The notes under the pieces were generated by a model. That model had not been told where the DNA came from. It ran no database searches and saw only the letters and a list, made by a program, of their open reading frames with translations. The position numbers and the translations under genes are program-made. From positions 1 to 24,169 of the forward strand of contig CAYHWW010000034.1 in the NCBI GenBank assembly GCA_964360145.1: a DNA stretch of 24,169 nt, read 5' to 3'. The number at the start of each line of letters is the position of its first letter. Position 1 is the stretch's first letter. This document shows positions 16,256 to 23,182 of the stretch, piece by piece. Source of the DNA: CAYHWW01 sp964360145. Lineage in GTDB: Bacteria; Bdellovibrionota; UBA1018; CAYHWW01.

Positions 16256-17101
16256 ATGACTTGCTTCATCTCCCTTATGTTCTGGGCCGCCATCGCCCAT
16301 GCTGGCCCCAGCTCCTCCGCGCCAGCCCCCGTGCAGGCCATCATGAACGAAGTGCGCCCCCTGGTGGAGGCTCACATGATGGAAGCCCTGGAGGCGCGGC
16401 TCACGGAGCGCTTTGCCGAACTCAGGACCAGCGATTTTGAGGGGGCTCAGATCCGCATGGCAGCCGCCGTGGCCTCCGTGGAGCGCCTGACGGTGGAACT
16501 GCGAGCCAGCGACGAGGCCTCTTACCGCGTCAGTGCCCGCCCCCAGGTAGAGGTTGTGGAGGAGTTGCGCCGGGAGCTGGAAACCGCTCTGCTCTTGGAT
16601 GCGGCCTATGGCGCGGCGCTGGGCTGGAGGTATCCCAGCAACTGGCATCGTGTGGCCGATGCAGCCGCCTATGGTGCGGTAGTCGGGGGTGCTTTACCGC
16701 TGGCGATCTTATTATCGTGCGTGGACACCTCTTCACCCGCCAATCGGATCATCATCGGAACGACGCTCCTAACGGCTTTGATTGGTTTTTTCTCCCACCT
16801 TGATGTCTTGCAGGACGGGTCAGATGGAGGCCTCCTGCGGTTCGTTTCCGCCCAATGGTATTGGTCCCGCTTCAAGGCCTGGCGGGCCACTGCGGCCCGA
16901 CGAGCCGCGCTGGCCGCGGTCCGTGCCCAGGCGCTGGAGGGCCGGGGGAGTGAGAGCCTGCCCCAGCTTTACGCCCGCCTGTCCTGTCCCTGGCTCCTGA
17001 CCTCAGCAAAAAGGGTACGGGTTGAAGCGCCCGCGGAGGCAGAACCTGCTGAAGAAAACAGAGAAGAAGCTCGCGGCACCACCCCACAGCGGGTGCGGTA
17101 G
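16256..17101 (+). CDS. Membrane protein of unknown function, flanked by direct repeats
   Basis: This is a protein of 281 residues. The ATG at 16256 is preferred, with AGGGG eight bases upstream and a compact signal peptide (MTCFISLMFWAAIAHA); an ATG six codons earlier is possible but has no ribosome binding site. A long charged helix (about 15-115, rich in Glu, Arg and Ala) has heptad-like spacing and may be coiled coil. Two transmembrane segments follow (GAVVGGALPLAILLSCV and IIIGTTLLTALIGFF), then a short loop and a basic Arg/Ala-rich C-terminal tail ending in a Glu-rich stretch. No family is recognised. The gene is bounded by copies A and B of the structured repeat, and its last codons (RVR-stop) are part of copy B. 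An AT-rich patch (16204-16226) probably holds its promoter. Confidence 0.78.
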   Translation: MTCFISLMFWAAIAHAGPSSSAPAPVQAIMNEVRPLVEAHMMEALEARLTERFAELRTSDFEGAQIRMAAAVASVERLTVELRASDEASYRVSARPQVEVVEELRRELETALLLDAAYGAALGWRYPSNWHRVADAAAYGAVVGGALPLAILLSCVDTSSPANRIIIGTTLLTALIGFFSHLDVLQDGSDGGLLRFVSAQWYWSRFKAWRATAARRAALAAVRAQALEGRGSESLPQLYARLSCPWLLTSAKRVRVEAPAEAEPAEENREEARGTTPQRVR

Positions 17102-17191
17102 TGTTGCGCGAACCGCAAGGCAACCAATGTTGCCTTACGGTGGCTCATTGGCCCCCAATGACTACTGGGAAGGCAACATCGGTTGCCTTCC
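17090..17191 (+). repeat. Structured dispersed repeat, copy B
   Basis: This second copy begins with the same 24 bases as copy A, encoding the RVR-stop end of the membrane-protein gene. Only three bases separate them from the 73-base core (17117-17189), against 16 in copy A. The core's left 20-mer has one change in its loop (A for G), so the left and right arms are no longer exact complements. The base just after that arm also differs. Start-to-start distance to copy A is 1015 bases, which defines a one-gene unit. Confidence 0.85.
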
Positions 17192-17193
17192 GT

Positions 17194-17247
17194 GAAACCT
17201 CAATGAGAAACCTCAAAGTTGACAAAATTAGATTATTTATGTAATTG
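17194..17247 (+). promoter_or_regulatory. Promoter with TTGACA box and a tandem 10-mer upstream
   Basis: A perfect -35 box TTGACA lies at 17219-17224, followed by an AT-rich stretch with a candidate -10 (TGTAAT, 17240-17245, 15-base spacer). Directly upstream, GAAACCTCAA occurs twice (17194-17203 and 17207-17216) with a 13-base period. That is a good candidate binding site for a regulator acting next to the -35 box. It should drive the three overlapping genes that start at 17283. Confidence 0.5.
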
Positions 17248-17282
17248 CGACGTCATCCCCACCCCACAAAAGGAACGTCTCG

Positions 17283-17774
17283 ATGTCCTCAAAATACTTT
17301 TTCGCCATCCTTGCTCTTTTCGTCGCCAGCGCCACGAACACCTTCGCTGAACCATGGAGGAGCAACGGCTGGAATGCTTGGCGTGCCCCGGGATGGAATC
17401 GGGCCAGTGACCTCCATAACTCTCCGCAATACGCGGCTCATGCGGAACAACCTCAGCGCCAAGCCCTTGTGCAAGCCACGATCCGTGGGGCCTCAGCCCC
17501 TGACCGCCAGGCCACGGTCAACGTGACGTTCATCAATAGCCGCGGTGCCAGAGTCATGGCGACATCTGGTGTGGTGGCTCTGCAAAATACAGAGTCACAT
17601 ATCGCCGTGGATCTCCCGTCTGGGTATCGGTTGCAGGATCTCAGAGGCGTCTCTCGCATTGAGCTGGTGACGAGAGATGGCGCCCTGATCCGTGCCTCGC
17701 GCACGGCGGCCCGCATCAGCAACCAGGGGCAGATCGAGCTCAGGGCGACATTCACCCCCCATGTCGCGATATAG
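17283..17774 (+). CDS. Small secreted hypothetical protein
   Basis: This is a 163-residue protein with a signal peptide (MSSKYFFAILALFVASATNT, then FAE). AAAGGA lies eight bases before the ATG. The first part of the mature chain is rich in Trp, Asn and Arg (WRSNGWNAWRAPGWN). The second part has regular beta strands (ATVNVTFINSRG, HIAVDLPSG, RIELVTRDG, QIELRATFTP), suggesting a small beta-sandwich. No family is recognised. The next gene starts inside its last codons (14-base overlap), so it is the first gene of an operon. Confidence 0.8.
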   Translation: MSSKYFFAILALFVASATNTFAEPWRSNGWNAWRAPGWNRASDLHNSPQYAAHAEQPQRQALVQATIRGASAPDRQATVNVTFINSRGARVMATSGVVALQNTESHIAVDLPSGYRLQDLRGVSRIELVTRDGALIRASRTAARISNQGQIELRATFTPHVAI

Positions 17775-18615
17775 GCTTTCGACATCAAATAATATTTATT
17801 TATTATTTTTATTCGCGTTGCTCACGCCGCTCAACGGGGTTGCCCAAGACGCGCTTCATGAGGGCGTCGCGACCCGATACGGTTTGTCCACGGCGGGGCG
17901 TGCGTCTTGGCAGACGGGGGCGGATGGCGGCGCGGTCTATGGCAGCCAATGGGGTCGGTTTGAATTGACTGTGGGAAGCGCGCTGCGCCCCTTTGGCGGC
18001 ATGGAACTGGATCAAGCAAGGCTTCAGCTCCTTGACCTCGCTTATTTGCAACTTGCTGGCGTTGAGCGCTCATTGCGCCAAGGCGTGCCCTTTGGCGCGA
18101 GGATCGCTGGCGTCGCGTTGCCGTTCCGTATTTTAGGCGATACAGGGTCCCGCGACTGGACTCTTTTACGTGTGGGCGGCACCCTCGTGTACCAATGGTT
18201 CCATCAAAATTTTGGAGCCCTCGTTGAGGGGCATGGCGGCGGGGCCGTGGTGGTCGTGCGCTTGGATCAGCAGTTCACGATGCTGGATCGCCTCCAACTC
18301 AGGACCTTCGCGGAGGCTTCTTATCGCGGCATTCTGGCGGTTCTCGGTGCCGATGCAGAGGTGGGTTATGGGCACAGCCTTGCCCTGCGGGGTGGGGTAG
18401 GCCTTTACCTTGATGTCACCGCCGAGCCGCCGGTGCGGCGCATCCCACGGACGAATCCCGCCACCGGCTTGATCACTTACCGCACGGCAGTCAACCCCGG
18501 CCCCAGGTTGAGACTCATACTCATGGACATCACGGGCGAATGGCATCCCATTGATTCCATCGCCGCGTTTGATCATGACATGGTTTTTCAAACGGGGTTC
18601 GCCCTTGAAAATTAA
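17761..18615 (+). CDS. Predicted outer-membrane beta-barrel or secreted protein
   Basis: This is a 284-residue protein. I chose the ATG at 17761 because it directly precedes a good signal peptide (NNIYLLFLFALLTPLNGVAQ); the longer open frame upstream overlaps the preceding gene. The mature part has many amphipathic strands such as RFELTVGSALRP, LLRVGGTLVYQWF and GAVVVVRLDQQF, and a Gly/Arg/Tyr-rich composition that fits an outer-membrane barrel. The signal-peptide codons (about 17783-17815) are extremely AT-rich compared with the rest of the gene, so the same bases may also work as an internal promoter. The next gene overlaps the stop by 11 bases. Confidence 0.72.
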   Translation: MSRYRLSTSNNIYLLFLFALLTPLNGVAQDALHEGVATRYGLSTAGRASWQTGADGGAVYGSQWGRFELTVGSALRPFGGMELDQARLQLLDLAYLQLAGVERSLRQGVPFGARIAGVALPFRILGDTGSRDWTLLRVGGTLVYQWFHQNFGALVEGHGGGAVVVVRLDQQFTMLDRLQLRTFAEASYRGILAVLGADAEVGYGHSLALRGGVGLYLDVTAEPPVRRIPRTNPATGLITYRTAVNPGPRLRLILMDITGEWHPIDSIAAFDHDMVFQTGFALEN

Positions 18616-19936
18616 TAGAATCGCTTTAGTTCTCATGCTGATCTCAGGGGGCGTGGCGGGCACTCCGAAAAAGGCCCATGCTTTGGACGCGGCGGCATTC
18701 CGAGCTCAATTCCAGAGTAGGCAAACAGAACTCCTCGCGGCGCTGGAGGCACAAGCCCGGCAAGCGCCCACGGGGTTTCCCCTCGCAAATGGGCTGTCGT
18801 TTTGCCAGCCCAAGGCCGATGACGAGGCCCATGTGCTCTGGACTCAGCTCCTGTCCACCCTGGGCAGGGGTGGTCTCGGCAGGCTGGTGCCTGCATTGGC
18901 GAGCCAGGCTCGCCGCTGCTCGTGGAACGACGGTGGGCTTTTGAATGCCGGTCTCACCTTGGAGTGGATGTTCTGGAACGGGACTCTCGATCTGCTGGGC
19001 CGGGAGGTGGCTGATGGCATCGGCCTCTATGAGCGGTTTTATGAGCTTTACAGCGTCAATACGGCGTTGTCCTTGCTGGTGCTCAGCGAGGATGCGGACT
19101 CCGAGCATCACGAGAGGGATTTTCTTGATTCGCCGGCGGATGACGGCGGCATCCTCTCCGCTCTGGGCGCGGCGGCGCATGTGTTGGAGCCCGAAAAACG
19201 AAGGGTTCTGACGGGGCTGTCACGGGCGCTGGATCGTCGTCAAGGGACCCCGATCATCTTCGCGCAAGACGGGGTCGACACTCTGAATGACCCCGAGAGC
19301 GTGCTCCTCATGCGACGCTTTTATCACTATCTGCTCACGGTTAAGGGAAACCCCGCCCAGCTGGCGGAGCGCCATGGCGGCTGGCATGCCTTGATGCGGC
19401 TGTCCGGTGGCGACCAACGTCGCGTTGTTCGTGTGCTGGCCACATTGGCGTCGTTGCGCTTGTGGCCCCTGGAGGGCGTGGGCGCCGCCCTGGCCAATCG
19501 AGGGCGGCTGTCGCCGGATCAAATCGACGCCATTCATTCTGGTATCATGAGCTATTTTATGATCACAGAGCTCGACAACCGCTCGGCCCTCAATGGTTCT
19601 GATGATCACTCCCTGGTTTACCACTTCTTTTACCCCGAGCAGTTCACGACTTCGAACTGGAAGTTCTATCACTGGTACACCAACGCATACCTCGCTCAAA
19701 AACTCCGTGGGCAAGGGCATTCCTCAAGCAGCGTGGAGTATGCGGTGGGTCTGCTGGCGAGAACCTATGAGTTTATCAATCTCAATCGAGATGCGCCCAC
19801 GCGTCGGGCCATGGGCGTGGACCCCCGTGTCGGTCCCCTGCTCGAGGGCTGGGACGATGTTGAGATCAATGCCGCTGGCGGGCGGTTTGGGCTGTCACTT
19901 CACCCACAGCGCCGTATGACCGGGTCAGAACCCTGA
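18605..19936 (+). CDS. Exported hypothetical protein
   Basis: This is an unrecognised protein of 443 residues. The TTG at 18605-18607 is the likely start: a GGGG stretch lies about eight bases upstream and translation then opens with a compact signal peptide (KINRIALVLMLISGGVAG, with AHA before the cleavage site). An ATG ten codons earlier (18575) would also be in frame. The mature protein is helical with few Cys. It shows no catalytic motif I can name, although a His/Tyr/Asp-rich segment near the C-terminus (DDHSLVYHFFYPEQF, then WKFYHWYTNAY) is striking and may be a binding or active site. It is the third gene of an overlapping set starting at 17283. Confidence 0.77.
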   Translation: MKINRIALVLMLISGGVAGTPKKAHALDAAAFRAQFQSRQTELLAALEAQARQAPTGFPLANGLSFCQPKADDEAHVLWTQLLSTLGRGGLGRLVPALASQARRCSWNDGGLLNAGLTLEWMFWNGTLDLLGREVADGIGLYERFYELYSVNTALSLLVLSEDADSEHHERDFLDSPADDGGILSALGAAAHVLEPEKRRVLTGLSRALDRRQGTPIIFAQDGVDTLNDPESVLLMRRFYHYLLTVKGNPAQLAERHGGWHALMRLSGGDQRRVVRVLATLASLRLWPLEGVGAALANRGRLSPDQIDAIHSGIMSYFMITELDNRSALNGSDDHSLVYHFFYPEQFTTSNWKFYHWYTNAYLAQKLRGQGHSSSSVEYAVGLLARTYEFINLNRDAPTRRAMGVDPRVGPLLEGWDDVEINAAGGRFGLSLHPQRRMTGSEP

Positions 19937-19966
19937 CCTCAAATCCAATTGTAAATCATAATAATT

Positions 19967-19972
19967 TATAGT
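19967..19972 (+). promoter_or_regulatory. Candidate -10 box close to the next ATG
   Basis: The 48-base gap before the gene at 19985 turns sharply AT-rich and contains TATAGT, close to the -10 consensus. Its predicted start site lies only a few bases before the ATG at 19985, so the transcript would have almost no leader. No good -35 box is visible. Confidence 0.3.
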
Positions 19973-19984
19973 ATCCAGGCCTTC

Positions 19985-20539
19985 ATGCTCATGGGTCTAC
20001 TGTTGGCGCTCATCACAGCAAGCCCCTTCGTCACCCCAGCGGAAGGCGCGAGTCGCCTGCTTTGGGCGGCCCGGGCCCCCGGTGAAACCGCGCAGACGGG
20101 CTATGGACGGGCCATTTTCCTGGTGGAAACTGACAGCGGTTTTGAGCTCCTGCTCTACAACAGCCTCGGCGCCGCTCCCTTGAGGGCGGGCTTTCAAAAA
20201 ACCATCAACAACACACGAAAAGCCGCCGTGCTATTCGCCCGGGGAAGGCGGCCATTTTACAACGCAGCCCCCATTCCGGGCATGGATCACACCCTTCTCG
20301 TGACGGCGCCAGGTGTTCCCGATTTCGTTCATGTCTATTCATTCAATGGCGACCCCCTGGGGCGAGACGGCAGTGCGGTGCCCACCCATGTGATGATGAC
20401 CCCGGACCCCGCTCTTGCTTTTTACGGTGATGAACTGGCAGGCAATGAAATACCCAGCCCCCTCATCACCGGGCAGGCCGCTGAACACATGCTGGAATTA
20501 TTCGATATCAGCGGGTGCCTGACCGCTCTGGCAAAGTAG
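19985..20539 (+). CDS. Small secreted hypothetical protein
   Basis: This is a 184-residue protein with a short signal peptide (hydrophobic core about 3-18, then AEGAS). ATG codons at 19985 and 19991 are both possible; neither has a strong ribosome binding site. The mature chain has a Gly/Arg/Phe-rich first half (GRAIFLVETDSGFELLLYNS) and a run of basic residues (KTINNTRKAAVLFARGRRP). The second half is rich in Pro, Asp and Met (GMDHTLLVTAPGVPDFVHVY, HVMMTPDPALAFYGDE). Only one Cys is present, near the end. No family is recognised. It follows the overlapping three-gene set, probably with its own weak promoter, and converges on the ATPase gene 59 bases downstream. Confidence 0.72.
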   Translation: MLMGLLLALITASPFVTPAEGASRLLWAARAPGETAQTGYGRAIFLVETDSGFELLLYNSLGAAPLRAGFQKTINNTRKAAVLFARGRRPFYNAAPIPGMDHTLLVTAPGVPDFVHVYSFNGDPLGRDGSAVPTHVMMTPDPALAFYGDELAGNEIPSPLITGQAAEHMLELFDISGCLTALAK

Positions 20540-20598
20540 CCAGAACGAATCTAAGTACCTGAACGTATGTCCTCACGGTAGGATTGCTCAGTAATTGA

Positions 20599-21819
20599 TT
20601 AGAACAAAGCTGCTTGCGCTGGAAAAACACCCATTCGGTCATTGATCACGTCGGATTCCTTGCCTTCGCGCGTGATAAAAATCACTTTCGAGTGATTATA
20701 ACGTTTCAAAAAGCTCTCGGCCGATCGCTTGAGCGAAAGATCAATATCGGCACGTGAGCGAACACCGATAATGCCTAAGACGCCCTGTTGAGTGCGGATC
20801 GCGAGCGGCACTTGCGCTCCCCCACGGGTCTTGAAGTGAAAATAATCGGCATGCTCGCCTAGCCGGTAGCTAAACTGCGCACGTGCATTTCGGTAAATGA
20901 GAGAGATCCAATCCGCGTCGTCTGGCTCCGCTGTGGACGCAAAATGGGATCGTTCAGTCTGGTCTTCAAACCAAAACAGATCCCCTTTGTAGTCGCCCTC
21001 AACACGGATTCTTCGAATCAAAAACACCGATTCGAGAGCATGAAGCAGATGTTGCTGGGTAGATTCCATAATCCGCATAGCCCTACGGATGGTTCCGGGG
21101 CGGACGATTTGTAACGGGGATGCAGCCAAAACGGAGCAGTACTCATGGATGCGTTGATAGGGCAGACTCGTCCGATAGACCAACCGAAGGTCACGATCCA
21201 AGATGGTCTCGGTAAGATCACGGAGTAGGTTTTTTCTTGTCGACTGTTCTCGGATATTGAAGAGACCGGGCAGGCCGCCATGCTCTAGGTATTTCTGGAT
21301 CGCCTTGGATCTGCGTCTATTTTCGGAGCGCGTTTGATCAGCCCTGCTGACCAGTGCCTCTATATTCGTAGTTCGGAGCGCCTCAAAAATAAATGAGCTG
21401 TTGGTCTCGCCTTCAATCTCTGTCAGCACGAAGGGATGAAGCTCTAGATTTGAAATTCGACCGGTCAGCGATTCTCGAATTGCCCGCCGACTAGTAAAGC
21501 GCACAGACCCGCTCAAGATAAACCGTCCGGGAATCGAGCTAGTACCGATTCTGACCTTTAGCGCCGGAAAAAGCCCCGGAACGAGCTGGCACTCGTCGAT
21601 ACCTGATCGGTGAGCCTTCATCTTCGACACAAACTGTTTAGGGGACGCCAAAGCCGCATTCAAGGAGTCCTCGTCATCAAGGGTGACGTACTCTTTTGCG
21701 ACCCCCTGCAGAAAGGTCGTTTTTCCGACTTGCCGGTGCCCAAGAACCCCTACAATTCGCGCATGCTTGATGAGTTTTTCGAATGGTTCTAGAAGATGAC
21801 GGACACGGAGATGGGGCAT
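20599..21819 (-). CDS. AAA/DUF4143-type ATPase
   Basis: This is a 406-residue ATP-binding protein of the AAA_14 plus DUF4143 type. Walker A is GHRQVGKT (27-34) and Walker B is GIDE (73-76). ILSGS (101-105) occupies the sensor-1 position, and SLTGRISNLELHPF is a family-typical segment. The C-terminal part, which in this family resembles a PD-(D/E)XK nuclease fold, has GGAQVPLAIRTQQGVLGIIGVRS where an acidic E-V-D-F...I-E-V-K type core is usual; the nuclease-like residues therefore appear replaced (inference from memory of the family). The function of these ATPases is largely unknown. The gene and its upstream gap are visibly less GC-rich than all neighbours, consistent with horizontal acquisition. 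There is no signal peptide and no clear ribosome binding site. Confidence 0.88.
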   Translation of the reverse strand: MPHLRVRHLLEPFEKLIKHARIVGVLGHRQVGKTTFLQGVAKEYVTLDDEDSLNAALASPKQFVSKMKAHRSGIDECQLVPGLFPALKVRIGTSSIPGRFILSGSVRFTSRRAIRESLTGRISNLELHPFVLTEIEGETNSSFIFEALRTTNIEALVSRADQTRSENRRRSKAIQKYLEHGGLPGLFNIREQSTRKNLLRDLTETILDRDLRLVYRTSLPYQRIHEYCSVLAASPLQIVRPGTIRRAMRIMESTQQHLLHALESVFLIRRIRVEGDYKGDLFWFEDQTERSHFASTAEPDDADWISLIYRNARAQFSYRLGEHADYFHFKTRGGAQVPLAIRTQQGVLGIIGVRSRADIDLSLKRSAESFLKRYNHSKVIFITREGKESDVINDRMGVFPAQAALF

Positions 21820-21825
21820 CTGTAT

Positions 21826-21902
21826 GATTCTGTCAGAATCCGCACTAGATGTAAATTACTAGATAGTATGAGTGAATATGCATCCAGTGCAGATTCTATC
21901 AG
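21826..21902 (-). promoter_or_regulatory. Perfect palindrome and repeated half-site upstream of the ATPase gene
   Basis: GATTCTGTCAGAATC (21826-21840) is a perfect palindrome with a single central base, ending seven bases from the ATPase start codon. A near copy of its left part, GATTCTATCAG, lies at 21892-21902. This arrangement fits an operator with a second half-site, perhaps for autoregulation, or a hairpin at the start of the mRNA that would hide the start codon. The rest of the 193-base gap (21820-22012) is AT-rich and contains no gene. Confidence 0.45.
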
Positions 21903-21985
21903 CCCCTTTTTCAGAGGGGTCGTTAAAAAGTACCTGATCTGTAACGTCTTGATAAAAAACGGGATATCTCCAGGTCACAGATTAG

Positions 21986-22014
21986 TTGACATAATAAATC
22001 AACCAATATAAAAT
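21986..22014 (+). promoter_or_regulatory. Strong sigma70-type promoter of the murein operon
   Basis: TTGACA (21986-21991) and TAAAAT (22009-22014) are separated by exactly 17 bases. The -10 box covers the first in-frame ATG at 22013, so that ATG cannot be the start. The predicted transcription start (about 22021) leaves only about four bases before the ATG at 22025, and there is no Shine-Dalgarno sequence, so the mRNA should be practically leaderless. Confidence 0.6.
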
Positions 22015-22024
22015 GCCACCCGTC

Positions 22025-23182
22025 ATGCGCGCCTTTGCATTGTTGGCATTACTGTTCTCCTCCTACGCCGCTCAGGCCACGGTGCCGCAAGGTATCTCCC
22101 TCGGCGTGGATCTGCGCGATGTCGCGGACCACGCGCCAGGGCAGTGGCCTGATGCCGAGGCGATTCTCTCCGACATCACCCAGCGCACAGCACTCTATGC
22201 CCCCGGCAAACACTTCAGTCGAGGCGGAGTCACTGGTGCTTGGCGTGGAAGAGAAGTTTACGGCGTGGAGATCCCCGAGCCGCCCCAGGTGTTGAGAGAC
22301 GGGCGTATCGCCTACATGGTCAATGTGAGCGTCGGGGTGCTCACGGCAGTGAAGCTCCGCAAGTTAGAGGTGATCCTAGGTCGCGATGCCCGTGGCGGCA
22401 TCAGCGTGGATTCCGTTGCTTTGCAGCAGGTCTATGACCTTTCCCGAGAACGACTGCACCTCACCGCCTCTCTCTACCATCGCATGGCAGTGCTTCGGGG
22501 CGAGGCGAGCGGCTTATTGAAGGTCTACCCCTTGGCCGTGGGCATGCTGGATGAAGGCGTCACCGAAGGCAGTGGCGGTCGCACCGTGGTGGTGACGCCC
22601 ACCTACGCTTCCGCATCCATTCGTTTTGGGAGCTATTTTTCGGAAGAATCCAGGCCAGGTTTATTCCGCAATCTCCCCTTTATTTCCATCGTGAATAGCC
22701 GTGGCGGCGTGCAGAACATCGCGTTCCATGTGAATACGGTGTCGGGCACGGATGTGACGTTCCTCCAGCGGGGCTTCGCAAGCAGCGGTTGCATGCGCTT
22801 GCGCCAAAAAGACATATTGGAGCTCCATGATTTACTGAGAACCACGGGCCGCATCGGCGTTGACGTTGTGGCTCGATTCACCGATGTTTCTTTGTCCCAC
22901 CCGTACCCTCTTTGGGATGAGTACAAGCGGGTGCTGAACGTCGGTACAGCGGAGAGACCTCGGGAAAAACGCAGCATCCCGGAGCGGGGCACGCGCTTTT
23001 TGCGTGAAGCTGAAGTCGTCCATGCACCACCGCCCTACGAACGTTTGACCTTCGTGGACGGGGACCACCTGACGCCGGAAGAGGATGCCGCATACAGCGC
23101 CGCCCCCGAGGACCTTCAGATCCCCGAACACGGGCCCTGGGCCGCGCCCGTCGGCGATGATCCTCGTGAGTTCGGAGTATGA
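22025..23182 (+). CDS. L,D-transpeptidase (YkuD family)
   Basis: This is a 385-residue exported enzyme that cross-links peptidoglycan or attaches proteins or D-amino acids to meso-diaminopimelate. I chose the ATG at 22025 because the one at 22013 lies inside the -10 box; the numbering below counts from the 22013 ATG. The signal peptide is MRAFALLALLFSSYAAQA. The catalytic domain is in the middle, with His239 (IAFHVN), then 17 residues, then S257-S-G-C-M-R262, where Cys260 is the nucleophile; this matches the HxxxX-[ST]xGCxR signature. An N-terminal region of about 100 residues is not recognised. The C-terminal tail (about 300-389) is Pro/Glu/Arg-rich. The stop codon overlaps the next gene as ATGA, coupling it to a probable murein peptidase. 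Confidence 0.92.
   Translation: MRAFALLALLFSSYAAQATVPQGISLGVDLRDVADHAPGQWPDAEAILSDITQRTALYAPGKHFSRGGVTGAWRGREVYGVEIPEPPQVLRDGRIAYMVNVSVGVLTAVKLRKLEVILGRDARGGISVDSVALQQVYDLSRERLHLTASLYHRMAVLRGEASGLLKVYPLAVGMLDEGVTEGSGGRTVVVTPTYASASIRFGSYFSEESRPGLFRNLPFISIVNSRGGVQNIAFHVNTVSGTDVTFLQRGFASSGCMRLRQKDILELHDLLRTTGRIGVDVVARFTDVSLSHPYPLWDEYKRVLNVGTAERPREKRSIPERGTRFLREAEVVHAPPPYERLTFVDGDHLTPEEDAAYSAAPEDLQIPEHGPWAAPVGDDPREFGV

Noticed and set aside
16075..17191. Integron attC sites flanking a gene cassette
   Set aside because: The gene-plus-palindrome layout is similar, but no GTTRRRY/RYYYAAC pair bounds the element and no integrase is present.
21796..22011. 71-codon plus-strand frame between the ATPase gene and the murein operon
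   Set aside because: It has no ribosome binding site, covers the palindrome and the promoter, and shows no protein-like features.
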